In this document: in pieces, positions 1-8,634 of the stretch | Layout of the letters: the number at the start of each line of letters is the position of its first letter | Numbering within the stretch: position 1 is the first letter of the stretch | Assembly: GCF_000325665.1 (NCBI RefSeq) | Contig: NC_019908.1 | Coordinates: forward strand, 744,001-808,000 | Reading direction: 5' to 3' | Source of the DNA: Brachyspira pilosicoli P43/6/78 | Lineage (GTDB): Bacteria > Spirochaetota > Brachyspiria > Brachyspirales > Brachyspiraceae | DNA length: 64,000 bases | Notes under the pieces: model-generated | Seen by the model: the letters and a program-made list of their open reading frames with translations, nothing else | Databases searched by the model: none | Told to the model about the DNA's origin: nothing | Program-made: the position numbers and the translations under genes

Positions 1-15
1 AAATGGAGTTTAAAA

Positions 16-2142
16 GTGAAAAAGTTGCAATCTTTGTCGGTAAAAGTACCTTTATTTGTTACCGCAATTATAACAGTAATGACAACTATACTGGTTGCTA
101 TAATATTAAATATAGGTGCTCAAGGTATAAGGCAAGGGGCTATATTTGGTTTAGAATCATCTACTAAGATATATTCAAGAATGGTTAATGTGTGGTTAAA
201 ACAGGCTATGGTTTTAGCTGATTCAATATCTAAAAGTCATATAGAATTAACTGAATATTTAGCTTTAAACACTCCTGAAACTGCTATTGCGGCTCAAGAT
301 GTATTAAAAAAACTCGCTAACAATAATGACCAATTAAATGGATTAGCTTTATATGATGTTAACGGTAACATAGTATTAGACAGTGCTGATGGAAAAATCG
401 TAAATTCCCCTACTATGGTAAAATTAAATACTACAGATGCATGGGGGAAAGTAAGAGCCGGACAAACTGCTATGTATAAAACAGTAATACCTTCTTCTAT
501 TACTGACGGGCTATATTTAGTAGTAGTATTTAGTCCTATAAAAAACTCATTAGGAAATATAATAGGAAGTGTTGCTATATTAGTAGATTGGCTTGGATTT
601 ATAGATGATGAATTAGAGTTAGTTAAGTTTGGAAATACTGGACACCCTTTTGTTATAGATACAGATAGAAACGTTATAGCAGACCCTATTCCTGAACATG
701 TTAGAAATGAAACTCTTAAAAATGCTGATTATATTGTTTATGCTTCTGAAAATGAATCTGGTACTTATGAGTTCAAATCTCCATTTAATGGTGAAGATTC
801 TTTCTCAGCGTTCTATAGAGAGCCTATTTCTGGTTGGTCTATAGTAATGAGTGTAGCATCAAAAGAATTATTTGCTCATACTTATTCTATGAGACTTTAT
901 TCAAGAATTGGTACTGTAGTTATATTAATAATTACATGTTTTATAATATTCTTATATATAAGAAGTATTACTACTACATTGAAATTATTATCAAAAGACT
1001 TAACAAGACTATCTGAAGGAGATTTAAATTGGAATGTACCAGAACCTGTGCTTAATAGAAAAGACGAGTTTGCTATAATAGCTGGTGCTATAGCAAGTAC
1101 ATTAAATACTCTTAATGAAAAAGTAAAAACAGTATATTGCAGTGCTGATATAGTAAAAGCTTCTGCTCAGGAAGTAGCACAGCAAAATATTGAATTATCA
1201 AATAGAACAGAAAATCAGGCTTCTGGTCTTGAGGAAACTGCTTCTTCTATGGAAGAGATTGCCTCTACAATAAAAACTTCTGCAGAGCATACTGTTGAAG
1301 GAAACAACATGATGATTAACTCTCGTCATGCTATAGATGAAGCTGGAAGAATAATAGAAGAGACTACTAAAAATATTGAAGCTGTTTATGAATCAAGCTC
1401 AAAAATTAGTGCTATTACAAAAATAATTGAATCTATTGCTTTCCAAACTAACATACTTGCTTTGAATGCTGCTGTTGAGGCTGCTCGTGCTGGAGAACAA
1501 GGAAGAGGATTTGCGGTTGTTGCTTCTGAGGTTAGAAACTTAGCTCAAACTACTCAGGCTTCTGTTAAAGACATTACTACTTTAGTTTCTGATTCTGAAG
1601 AGAAAATTGCTACTGCTACAGAAACTGCTAGAGAATCAACAGAGATATTTAAAAACTTAAAAGAACAAATTGAAGAAACTGCTAAGATTATGCAGGATTT
1701 AAGCTCTACTGCTATGGAACAACAGGCTGGAGTTGATCAGGTTAATATAGCTATAGCTCAAATGGATATGGCTACTCAGCAAAATGCTGCTTTAGTAGAA
1801 CAAGCTAGTGCTTCTTCTGAAACTTTATTCTCTCAATCTAAAGAATTATTAAATGCTATGGCATTCTTTAAGTTGAGAAATGCAGATTGTAAAATACCAG
1901 TAAAACCAAACAATCAAGAAAAGAAAGAAGATACAAAAACTAATACTGCAGCAAAAAAAGAAGAGCCTAAAAAAGAGCATACTATATATAAAAAACCAGA
2001 ATTAAAAAGCCCATTAAAATCATCAGAACCTACTAAAAAACCTTATGAAGAAACTAGACCTTCTAGTGTTTCTTCTGATAAAGAATTTGGTTCTACTTTT
2101 AATGCACCTGCAAATGATGATGATGAGTTTGAATCATTCTAA
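16..2142 (+). CDS. Methyl-accepting chemotaxis protein (dCache-HAMP-MCP)
   Basis: Inner-membrane chemoreceptor that senses a periplasmic ligand and controls CheA/CheW. The 708-aa protein begins at a GTG with a GGAG eight bases upstream. TM1 is about residues 12-35, followed by a ~250-residue Cache-like sensor, TM2 about 299-316, a HAMP linker, and a long cytoplasmic coiled coil. The conserved hairpin tip ([20 protein letters not shown]) lies near residues 475-495, so the signalling domain is intact. The C-terminus is a Lys/Pro-rich linker ending in an acidic DDDEFESF tail, a possible docking tail for adaptation enzymes (inference). The ligand cannot be read from the sequence. A strong terminator follows. 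Confidence 0.95.
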   Translation: MKKLQSLSVKVPLFVTAIITVMTTILVAIILNIGAQGIRQGAIFGLESSTKIYSRMVNVWLKQAMVLADSISKSHIELTEYLALNTPETAIAAQDVLKKLANNNDQLNGLALYDVNGNIVLDSADGKIVNSPTMVKLNTTDAWGKVRAGQTAMYKTVIPSSITDGLYLVVVFSPIKNSLGNIIGSVAILVDWLGFIDDELELVKFGNTGHPFVIDTDRNVIADPIPEHVRNETLKNADYIVYASENESGTYEFKSPFNGEDSFSAFYREPISGWSIVMSVASKELFAHTYSMRLYSRIGTVVILIITCFIIFLYIRSITTTLKLLSKDLTRLSEGDLNWNVPEPVLNRKDEFAIIAGAIASTLNTLNEKVKTVYCSADIVKASAQEVAQQNIELSNRTENQASGLEETASSMEEIASTIKTSAEHTVEGNNMMINSRHAIDEAGRIIEETTKNIEAVYESSSKISAITKIIESIAFQTNILALNAAVEAARAGEQGRGFAVVASEVRNLAQTTQASVKDITTLVSDSEEKIATATETARESTEIFKNLKEQIEETAKIMQDLSSTAMEQQAGVDQVNIAIAQMDMATQQNAALVEQASASSETLFSQSKELLNAMAFFKLRNADCKIPVKPNNQEKKEDTKTNTAAKKEEPKKEHTIYKKPELKSPLKSSEPTKKPYEETRPSSVSSDKEFGSTFNAPANDDDEFESF

Positions 2143-2162
2143 TAAAAAATAGAATAAAAATA

Positions 2163-2195
2163 AAAAGGATTAGCCAAAAATGGTTAATCCTTTTT
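2163..2195. terminator. Bidirectional terminator between the chemoreceptor gene and mnmH
   Basis: Inverted repeat AAAGGATTA-GCC / GG-TTAATCCTTT with a short A-rich loop. It has a T run on its right and an A run on its left, so it can end both convergent transcripts. Confidence 0.8.
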
Positions 2196-2216
2196 TATGT
2201 ATAAAAAATAGTAAAA

Positions 2217-3242
2217 TTAAGATTTAAGTTTTGAAATTGAAGATACTATATCATCTATAGTTAAATTATTACATTCTATATTAATTATTTTATTTTCTTC
2301 TTGAATACTTAATCTATAAGCCTTATCATAATAGTATAATAAAACCAAAACACATTCATATATTTTACCTTCATCTAGTAAAGATAAAGCCTCTCTCATT
2401 CTCTCATCACCAAGACGTTTTTTTATTTTTATTATAGATTCTCTTAAATCATCAATGCTATATTTCCCATAAGTATCCGTTATATATTTAGCCCTATCTT
2501 CTATAGAAACATTTAAATATATAATATTCTCAGGACTTTTCATATTATCAAAAAGCCCCCTTGGTATAGCTCTTTTTCCAATTAATAAACTTTCATCTTC
2601 CACCCATAAAGAAGAACCATTATCATATTTAGATAGTTCTAAGCATAAATTATTCTCAAATTGTTCCTGACTAGGCTGCTCTCCTTCATTAATCCACCCA
2701 AAAGCAGAACCCTTATGTTTAGCAATACCCTCTAAATCTACAACATTGTATTCTAATTCTTTTAATTTATTGAGTATCAAAGTTTTTTTACTTCCTGTTC
2801 TTCCTGTAACCAAATTGATTTTATATTTCTTATTATTAAAAGACTCTAAAACATATCGTCTATAACTTTTATATCCGCCCTCAAGCACATAAACATCATA
2901 TTTATAATTAGAGCATAACCAAGCAACAGACTCACTTCTCATTCCTCCCCTAAAACAATGCATTAATATAACATTATTTTTAGATATTTTATCAACCTCT
3001 TTTAATATTGTAACCATTCTGCTTCCAACATATTCAAGCCCCTTTAATATAGCAGCCTCCCTGCCCTCTTCTTTATATATAGTTCCAACTACTTTTCTCT
3101 CTTCATCATCAAATAAATAAACATTTTTAGCATTAGGTATATGCCCATGATTAAACTCAGAAGGAGAACGCACATCTATAACAGGCAAGTTCTCTTCTCT
3201 CTCTAACCTTAAAAACTCTTCTATCTCTATTCTTTTTACCAT
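2217..3242 (-). CDS. mnmH: tRNA 2-selenouridine synthase MnmH (SelU)
   Basis: Replaces sulphur by selenium (via a geranylated intermediate) in 2-thiouridine at the wobble position of some tRNAs, using selenophosphate. The 341-aa protein has an N-terminal rhodanese domain (about residues 10-130, VIDVRSPSEF, catalytic Cys96 in the MHCFRGGMRSE loop) and a C-terminal P-loop domain. The P-loop reads GRTGSKKT (147-154); a Lys stands where the Walker A consensus GxxxxGK[ST] has its second Gly. It follows a methyltransferase gene by 21 bases and is probably cotranscribed with it; GGAG lies about ten bases before the ATG. It implies a selenophosphate supply (selD) elsewhere in the genome. Confidence 0.9.
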   Translation of the reverse strand: MVKRIEIEEFLRLEREENLPVIDVRSPSEFNHGHIPNAKNVYLFDDEERKVVGTIYKEEGREAAILKGLEYVGSRMVTILKEVDKISKNNVILMHCFRGGMRSESVAWLCSNYKYDVYVLEGGYKSYRRYVLESFNNKKYKINLVTGRTGSKKTLILNKLKELEYNVVDLEGIAKHKGSAFGWINEGEQPSQEQFENNLCLELSKYDNGSSLWVEDESLLIGKRAIPRGLFDNMKSPENIIYLNVSIEDRAKYITDTYGKYSIDDLRESIIKIKKRLGDERMREALSLLDEGKIYECVLVLLYYYDKAYRLSIQEENKIINIECNNLTIDDIVSSISKLKS

Positions 3243-3263
3243 ATCATTACAACTCCAAAATAA

Positions 3264-4046
3264 TTATATCATCTTTCCTATAGAACCCTGCTGACAATAA
3301 CTATTATACCTGCTATCTCTTATACGTTTTTCAATAACAATTAAACTCTCATAATAAGAAATAGAATAAGCACTATTAGTAAAATCATTCGCCTCTAAAC
3401 TGTCCCCTTCTATAGCAGAATATGCATTCAAATAATCTATCAAGTTTTTTGTATATTCTATAAACGAATTAGGATTTTTATATCCGCCATTACAATTAGT
3501 CCAATAAGAAGTATAAACATCTTCACATAAATAAATACCATCATCTTTAATATGTCCATACATCTCTTCAAAAGTAATTCTCTGGTCTTCCATTATATGA
3601 CTGCCATCATCAATAAGTATGTCCAATTTTGGTATTTCTTTTTTTACTTCTCTTAAAAAATCTCTGTCATTTTGAGAGCCTATATATATTTTAATATTAT
3701 CATCTTCAAAACGTTTGCATTTTTCTTTTTTATCAATGCCATAAATATTTACCTTAGCACCATTTATAGAGAAATAATTTTTCCACATCTTTAATGAACC
3801 GCCATATCCTACCCCTATCTCAAGCAAATTAATATCTTTTCCTCTAAACCTTGAAAAATATCTCTCATAAACATCAAAGTAAGATAAATGCTTATAAACA
3901 GCCTCTTCTCTATTTTCTATAAAATATTTGTGTAAATCTGATTTTTCTTTATTTTCATCATTAATTAAAATATCTCTTAAAACTTCTCTGTTATTATCAT
4001 TATCATCTCTTATACTAATAGTCTTTTTCTCAACTTTAAGTTTCAT
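3264..4046 (-). CDS. Class I SAM-dependent methyltransferase, CmcI/MycE-like
   Basis: A 260-aa soluble protein. A Rossmann SAM-binding loop LLEIGVGYGGS sits at residues 74-84, an acidic residue at the end of the next strand (YGIDKKE, Asp105), and an IDDGSH motif at 145-150 typical of methyltransferases related to cephalosporin hydroxylase CmcI and the macrolide/sugar O-methyltransferases MycE and ElmMIII. Those enzymes use this Asp-Asp pair for metal binding. The substrate is unknown; a sugar or small-molecule O-methylation is plausible by family. Probably the first gene of a two-gene unit with mnmH, though no functional link is evident. Confidence 0.75.
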   Translation of the reverse strand: MKLKVEKKTISIRDDNDNNREVLRDILINDENKEKSDLHKYFIENREEAVYKHLSYFDVYERYFSRFRGKDINLLEIGVGYGGSLKMWKNYFSINGAKVNIYGIDKKEKCKRFEDDNIKIYIGSQNDRDFLREVKKEIPKLDILIDDGSHIMEDQRITFEEMYGHIKDDGIYLCEDVYTSYWTNCNGGYKNPNSFIEYTKNLIDYLNAYSAIEGDSLEANDFTNSAYSISYYESLIVIEKRIRDSRYNSYCQQGSIGKMI

Positions 4047-4178
4047 TATACAGTTTATTTAACCCTCCATTTATTCCTTGTATTTTATTTTTTATATAAT
4101 AAATTGTCAATACAAATATAAATATTATTAAAAATAAATACGTATAAAAAGTTATATAGATATACACCCTTTTTTATA

Positions 4179-4205
4179 TTGACTTTTTAACATTTATATT
4201 ATAAA
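4179..4205 (+). promoter_or_regulatory. Possible sigma-70 promoter for groES
   Basis: TTGACT at 4179-4184 and TATAAA at 4200-4205, with a short 15-bp spacer. No CIRCE (HrcA) inverted repeat is visible between 4047 and 4272. Confidence 0.35.
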
Positions 4206-4272
4206 ATAAATAAAAATTTTTAATAATAAAAACCATTTATATAAAAACAATATTGAAAAAGGAGAATATTAT

Positions 4273-4539
4273 ATGTCATCTATTAAACCATTAGCAGATA
4301 GAGTTCTTTTACAAGTTTTAGAACAAGAAGAAAAAACTTCAAGCGGAATACTTCTTCCAGATACAGCTAAAGAAAAAACTCAAAAAGCAAAAGTAGTTGA
4401 AATAGGCTCTAGTAAAGATATACAAGTAAAAAAAGGTGATATAGTTATATACGATAAATATTCTGGAATACAAATAAAAGAAGATAATAAAGAATATTTA
4501 ATAGTAAAAAATGAAGAAATTGTTGCTATCATTAAATAA
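4273..4539 (+). CDS. groES: Co-chaperonin GroES
   Basis: Caps the GroEL folding chamber in the cytoplasm. The 88-aa protein has the usual N-terminus (IKPLADRVLLQVLEQEEKT), a mobile loop with SGILLP, and a C-terminal IVKNEEIVAII strand. The ATG is preceded by AAAGGAGA at good spacing. groEL does not follow: a strong terminator lies immediately downstream, so groES is a single-gene unit here. Any GroEL partner must be encoded elsewhere. Confidence 0.95.
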   Translation: MSSIKPLADRVLLQVLEQEEKTSSGILLPDTAKEKTQKAKVVEIGSSKDIQVKKGDIVIYDKYSGIQIKEDNKEYLIVKNEEIVAIIK

Positions 4540-4567
4540 TAATAAATTAATGTCTAAAACAAATTAT

Positions 4568-4606
4568 AAGAACACTTAAGTTTATGTAAACTTGGTGTTC
4601 TTTTTT
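4568..4606 (+). terminator. Rho-independent terminator of groES
   Basis: Long stem: AAGAACAC pairs with GTGTTCTT and TAAGTTTA with TAAACTT, TG loop, followed by six T. One of the clearest terminators in the window. Confidence 0.9.
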
Positions 4607-4634
4607 GATTAATTATTTGGGTAAGATTAGTAGT

Positions 4635-5783
4635 ATGTTTAAATATTTGTGTCTAGTTTTAATTATATTTCAAATTTCAATATTTGCCGAGGAAACAACA
4701 AATAAAGTCCCTGAATATAATTTTATATACGAAAAAGAAATTTCTTTCAATTTGGAAGAAACTAATAATATAAATGAAATATCAATTATGATAGAAAGAA
4801 GAGGTCTCCCATTAGTTAATAGACTTGTTAGATTTATTTCTTCAGACCCAGAGATATTTAATTTTGAAACAGAGACAATAAACACAAATAATGGTTTTGA
4901 AGAAGCAGAAACAACATACACAAATATTTTTGTAGTGCCTACAGATGAAAACGGAATAGCTAGTGCAAATGTCAATTTAAATAAGGCTGGCAAAGCTGTT
5001 GTAATTATGCATATATTGTATGTCGGCTCTACCGGAAACACAAATATATCATACGAAGAGTTTGCTAATGTCAATGTAAAAAATACTCCATCTATACCTT
5101 CAATCATTTTTAATAGTAAAGATGAAAACTTAAATGCCAAAACTTCAATTTTTTTAGAATTAACATTATACCCAGCACTTTTTTTAATATCAATAGCATT
5201 AATATTTATAAGCTATTTTAGACATATATATTATGAGTATAGAGCGTCAAAATCAAAGATAATAATGTATTCATTTTTTGGATTTAGTACAGTTCAAAAG
5301 AAATTTGTATATTTAATTATGGTTATTTTTATAGAATTAATTTTAATAGGAGTTTCTCTCATTATCAGCAGTTATGTTCTTCCTATAACATTCTTATCAT
5401 TTTTTATAGCTGGATTTATTGTAAAAAACAAAAAATTATATTCTATAGGATTTTTTATATTAGCTTCAATATCTATGATAGATTTATATCTTAAAGTATT
5501 TTTAAATTATTTTGCAATAGAATCTATAATTCAATCATCATTTATGACAAACCCATTCTTAGTATTTTTTATATTTCTTCTGCTAACAGCGTTATCTGGA
5601 GGAATATATATACCTTCTTCAATATTAATATTATATAAAACTGTATTCAATTTAGGAAATACTGGTTTAATAATTGCTTTAATAGGAATATTTATTTCTT
5701 CTTTGCTATATATTATAAAAGTAAAAAAAGATATACCTTTCCTTTATGAATTAGATTTATTAAAGATTAGAGATAATTATTAA
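4635..5783 (+). CDS. Exported Ig-like domain protein with multi-TM C-terminus, unknown function
   Basis: I choose the ATG at 4635, because the reading frame upstream only offers a TTG inside the groES terminator. The 382-aa protein starts with a signal-peptide-like stretch (FKYLCLVLIIFQISIFA), then about 150 residues outside the membrane. That part has a pattern like bacterial Ig-like (Big_1) domains: LPLVNRLVRFISSD then TDENGIASANVNLNKAGKA. After it come about five or six hydrophobic helices (residues ~175-370) and a short charged tail. I do not recognise the family. The layout suggests a membrane protein with an extracytoplasmic binding or structural domain. Confidence 0.7.
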   Translation: MFKYLCLVLIIFQISIFAEETTNKVPEYNFIYEKEISFNLEETNNINEISIMIERRGLPLVNRLVRFISSDPEIFNFETETINTNNGFEEAETTYTNIFVVPTDENGIASANVNLNKAGKAVVIMHILYVGSTGNTNISYEEFANVNVKNTPSIPSIIFNSKDENLNAKTSIFLELTLYPALFLISIALIFISYFRHIYYEYRASKSKIIMYSFFGFSTVQKKFVYLIMVIFIELILIGVSLIISSYVLPITFLSFFIAGFIVKNKKLYSIGFFILASISMIDLYLKVFLNYFAIESIIQSSFMTNPFLVFFIFLLLTALSGGIYIPSSILILYKTVFNLGNTGLIIALIGIFISSLLYIIKVKKDIPFLYELDLLKIRDNY

Positions 5784-5888
5784 TATAATATAAATCACGA
5801 AATTTTATAAATATTTTTTCATCAAATACGATATTATATATAATAACTTCTAAAAAGTAATTTAATATTTTTTAATTAAGGATTATTA

Positions 5889-6887
5889 ATGATAAAAGTT
5901 GATAATGTAGTAAAATACTATGGAGAACATTTAGCTCTAAAGGGTGTTTCATATACTATAAATAAAGGGGAAATAGTTGGATTTTTAGGACCAAACGGTG
6001 CTGGAAAATCTACTATGATGCGTATTATTACAGGGTATCTTCCTGCTACAAGCGGATATGTTTATTTAGATGATTATGAGGTTTATGATAATCCTATAGA
6101 ATTAAAAAAAAGAATAGGATATATGCCTGAAAATGTTTCATTATACACAGAGATGACTGTAACAGATTATCTTAAATTTTGTGCTAAGCTAAAAGGAGTT
6201 CCAAGCAAAAAAGTAAAATCTGCTGTAGAAAATACAATAGAAATTACAGGCTTAACAAAATATAAAGACAGAATAATAGGACATTTATCTAAAGGATACA
6301 GACAAAGAACAGGTATAGCACAGGCAATAATACATGACCCAGAAGTTTTAATACTAGATGAGCCTACAAGCGGACTTGACCCTAATCAATTAATAGAAGT
6401 AAGAGCATTAATAAAAAGTTTAGGCGGAACAAGAACTGTTATCCTTTCTACACATATATTAAGCGAAGTAGAAGATACTTGCGAGAGAGCTTTAATTATA
6501 GACAGCGGAGAGCTTATTGCTGAAGATACAATAGAAGGCTTAAAAATGGCTATGGACAGAGAAATACTTGGAGGAAATATTGAACTTAAAGTAGCTGACA
6601 GACAAAATGATGCTCTTTTATGTGTGAGAGAGGTTAATGGCGTTGTACAGGCTGAAACTGATAATTTTGGAACTATTATTATAGAATGCGAAAGAGGAAA
6701 TGATTCTCGTGCTGAAATAGTAAAACATTTGGTTAATAATAATTTCGATGTATTAGAAATAAAACCTAAAGAGAGAAGCTTAGAAGAGGTATTTATTTAC
6801 TTTACAGATAAAAAGAAAAATCAGGATTTTGATAAAAGTAAATATATAAAAGATGACAGTATAAAAAACAATACTGAAGAAGAGTAA
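5889..6887 (+). CDS. ABC exporter ATP-binding protein, GldA/CcmA type
   Basis: ATPase subunit of an ABC-2 type exporter. The 332-aa protein has Walker A GPNGAGKST near residue 37, a signature LSKGYRQR, Walker B ILDEPTSGLD and the switch His in STHILSE. The extended C-terminal ~100 residues match the GldA-like branch. It is followed by a matching permease after 37 bases (GAGGT ribosome site), so the two form a transporter. GldA/GldF names come from Bacteroidetes gliding motility; in spirochaetes the substrate is unknown and a gliding role should not be assumed. Confidence 0.88.
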   Translation: MIKVDNVVKYYGEHLALKGVSYTINKGEIVGFLGPNGAGKSTMMRIITGYLPATSGYVYLDDYEVYDNPIELKKRIGYMPENVSLYTEMTVTDYLKFCAKLKGVPSKKVKSAVENTIEITGLTKYKDRIIGHLSKGYRQRTGIAQAIIHDPEVLILDEPTSGLDPNQLIEVRALIKSLGGTRTVILSTHILSEVEDTCERALIIDSGELIAEDTIEGLKMAMDREILGGNIELKVADRQNDALLCVREVNGVVQAETDNFGTIIIECERGNDSRAEIVKHLVNNNFDVLEIKPKERSLEEVFIYFTDKKKNQDFDKSKYIKDDSIKNNTEEE

Positions 6888-6924
6888 TTAAACAAAAAAA
6901 CTAACTATTAAAAAAGAGGTAAAA

Positions 6925-7632
6925 ATGAGAAACATATATGTTGTATTTTCTAGAGAGATTCAATCTTTCTATGTATCTCCTTTATATTATATATTAGGAT
7001 TTATTTATTTAGCTTTAACAGGGTATTTTTTCACTATAGAAGTTTATTATAGCAGATTGGCAGTAATGGAAAACACTATGTATAATATTGGATTTTTTAC
7101 AATATTATTCTTATCTATTTTATGTATGAAACTAATAGCAGAAGAGAGAGCATCTGGTACATTCGAACTTATAATGACCTCCCCTATTACTTCACTTCAA
7201 TATGTTATTGGTAAATATTTATCTGTATTAGTTGTTTATGCTTCGCTTTTAATTATGACTTTTGTTTACCCTATACTTTTAATGATATTTGGAAAGCCAG
7301 ATATGGGTGTAATATTTAGCGGATATTTAGGATTATTTTTACTTGGTACTGCTATACTTGGACTTGGTTTAATAGCTACAAGTATATCAAAAAGTCAATT
7401 AGTAGCTGCTATTTTAGGTGTATCTATGGGAGTTTTTGCTTACATTATAAATTGGCTTAGTGAGATGTTTACTGGTGCTAGCAAATTATTAAATGCTATT
7501 TCTATAACTACATATTTTTCTGATTTTACTAAGGGGCTAATAGATATACAAAATGTAATATTCTTTCTTATTTGGGCTATTGCTTGTATATCAATATCTA
7601 CCATGCTTGTAGAGTCATATAAATGGCAATAA
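6925..7632 (+). CDS. ABC-2 type transporter permease, GldF-like
   Basis: A 235-aa integral membrane protein with six hydrophobic segments and the family hallmark EERASGTFELIMTSPIT after the second helix. It partners the ATPase gene just upstream. In GldA-GldF loci the third gene is usually a GldG-like auxiliary protein with a large periplasmic domain; here the next gene is an ankyrin protein, whose frame overlaps the end of this gene. Confidence 0.85.
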   Translation: MRNIYVVFSREIQSFYVSPLYYILGFIYLALTGYFFTIEVYYSRLAVMENTMYNIGFFTILFLSILCMKLIAEERASGTFELIMTSPITSLQYVIGKYLSVLVVYASLLIMTFVYPILLMIFGKPDMGVIFSGYLGLFLLGTAILGLGLIATSISKSQLVAAILGVSMGVFAYIINWLSEMFTGASKLLNAISITTYFSDFTKGLIDIQNVIFFLIWAIACISISTMLVESYKWQ

Positions 7633-7655
7633 TAATTAAAGGCTTAAAAAAATAT

Positions 7656-8231
7656 ATGTCTCAAATAGTTGAATATGTCAAAAACAATGATTTTGATAAT
7701 GTAAAAAAATTAATAGAAGCTGATAATTCATTGGTTGATGCTAGAGATGAAGAGTCAAGATTTACACTTTTAATGCTCTGTGCTAAAAAGGGTTATATTG
7801 ATATAGCAAAGCTTTTAGTAGAAGGCGGAGCTAATTTAAATGCTAGAAGCAAAACAGGAATAACAGCTTTAATGTTTGCCTGTGCTGAGAGACAAGCAGA
7901 AGTTGCTAAATATTTAATAGATTCTAGTGCTGATGTTAATTTAAGGGATAAGCCATTATTTTCTGCTTTACTTTATGCTTCACTTACAAAAGAACATGAT
8001 ATTATAAAGGCGTTAGTTGAAGCAGGGGCAGATGTAAATGCTAAAAATTTCAAATTGGTAACTCCTTTAATGTTTGCTTCTGGGATTAATGATATAGAGA
8101 CAATGAAGCTTTTAATAGAAAATGGTGCTGATATAGAACATAAAAACAAAGATGGTGAGAGAGCATTAGAGTTTGCTATTCGTAAAGAGCAAAAAGAAGC
8201 AGCAGACTATCTAAAAACTATTTCAAAATAA
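7656..8231 (+). CDS. Ankyrin repeat protein (cytoplasmic)
   Basis: About 191 aa of ankyrin repeats without a signal peptide; repeats are recognisable from SRFTLLMLCAKKGYIDIAKLLVEGGANLNARSK, TALMFACAERQAEVAKYLIDSSADVN, ALLYASLTKEHDIIKALVEAGADVNAK and TPLMFASGINDIETMKLLIENGADI. An in-frame ATG at 7623 overlaps the permease gene by ten bases and would add 11 residues; I prefer 7656 because ankyrin-like helices start right after it, but neither has a strong ribosome site. Ankyrin repeats bind proteins. Its tight linkage suggests a partner of the ABC exporter (inference). Confidence 0.8.
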   Translation: MSQIVEYVKNNDFDNVKKLIEADNSLVDARDEESRFTLLMLCAKKGYIDIAKLLVEGGANLNARSKTGITALMFACAERQAEVAKYLIDSSADVNLRDKPLFSALLYASLTKEHDIIKALVEAGADVNAKNFKLVTPLMFASGINDIETMKLLIENGADIEHKNKDGERALEFAIRKEQKEAADYLKTISK

Positions 8232-8289
8232 TTTTTTAAACATATTAAAATAAATATATAATCTTATTTAAATATATCTCCTAATTTCT

Positions 8290-8317
8290 TTGATTTTTTT
8301 TTAATATATATTATAAT
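8290..8317 (+). promoter_or_regulatory. Sigma-70-like promoter of the TM2 protein gene
   Basis: TTGATT at 8290-8295, 16-bp spacer, TATAAT at 8312-8317; the gene's ATG is 35 bases downstream of the -10. Confidence 0.6.
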
Positions 8318-8352
8318 CTCAAAATAATAATTTAATAATTAGGAGATTTATT

Positions 8353-8562
8353 ATGAATAGTGAAGTATCTGATAGAAGTTGGGTTGTAACTTTACTTTTA
8401 GCAATATTTTTGCCAGTGCATAGATTTTATGTTGGAAAAGTAGGTACTGGAATATTATATTGGCTCACTGTAGGCGGATTTGGAATATGGTATATAGTTG
8501 ATATAGTTTTAATATTGTTAGATATTTTTACAGATAAAGAAGGAAGAAAATTAAGAAAATAA
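8353..8562 (+). CDS. TM2 domain membrane protein
   Basis: A 69-aa protein with two transmembrane helices joined by a short turn (VTLLLAIFLPVHRFYVGK, ILYWLTVGGFGIWYIVDIVLILLD), the TM2 domain pattern. TM2 proteins usually have a DRF motif between the helices; here it reads HRF. Ribosome site AGGAG is excellent. Function in bacteria is not known. Confidence 0.85.
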   Translation: MNSEVSDRSWVVTLLLAIFLPVHRFYVGKVGTGILYWLTVGGFGIWYIVDIVLILLDIFTDKEGRKLRK

Positions 8563-8579
8563 ATCTTAATACGAAATAA

Positions 8580-8615
8580 AAAACCTCTAGCAAAACTAAT
8601 TACTAGAGGTTTTTA
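8580..8615. terminator. Bidirectional terminator between the TM2 gene and metQ
   Basis: AAACCTCTAG / CTAGAGGTTT stem with T run on the right and A run on the left; serves both convergent genes. Confidence 0.85.
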
Positions 8616-8634
8616 TTTTTATATAAAATTATTT

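Noticed and set aside
4047-4272. CIRCE element before groES
   Set aside because: No TTAGCACTC-N9-GAGTGCTAA-like repeat is present.
7623-7655. Earlier ATG of the ankyrin gene overlapping the permease gene
   Set aside because: Possible, but the added residues do not resemble ankyrin proteins and no ribosome site supports it; the later ATG was preferred.
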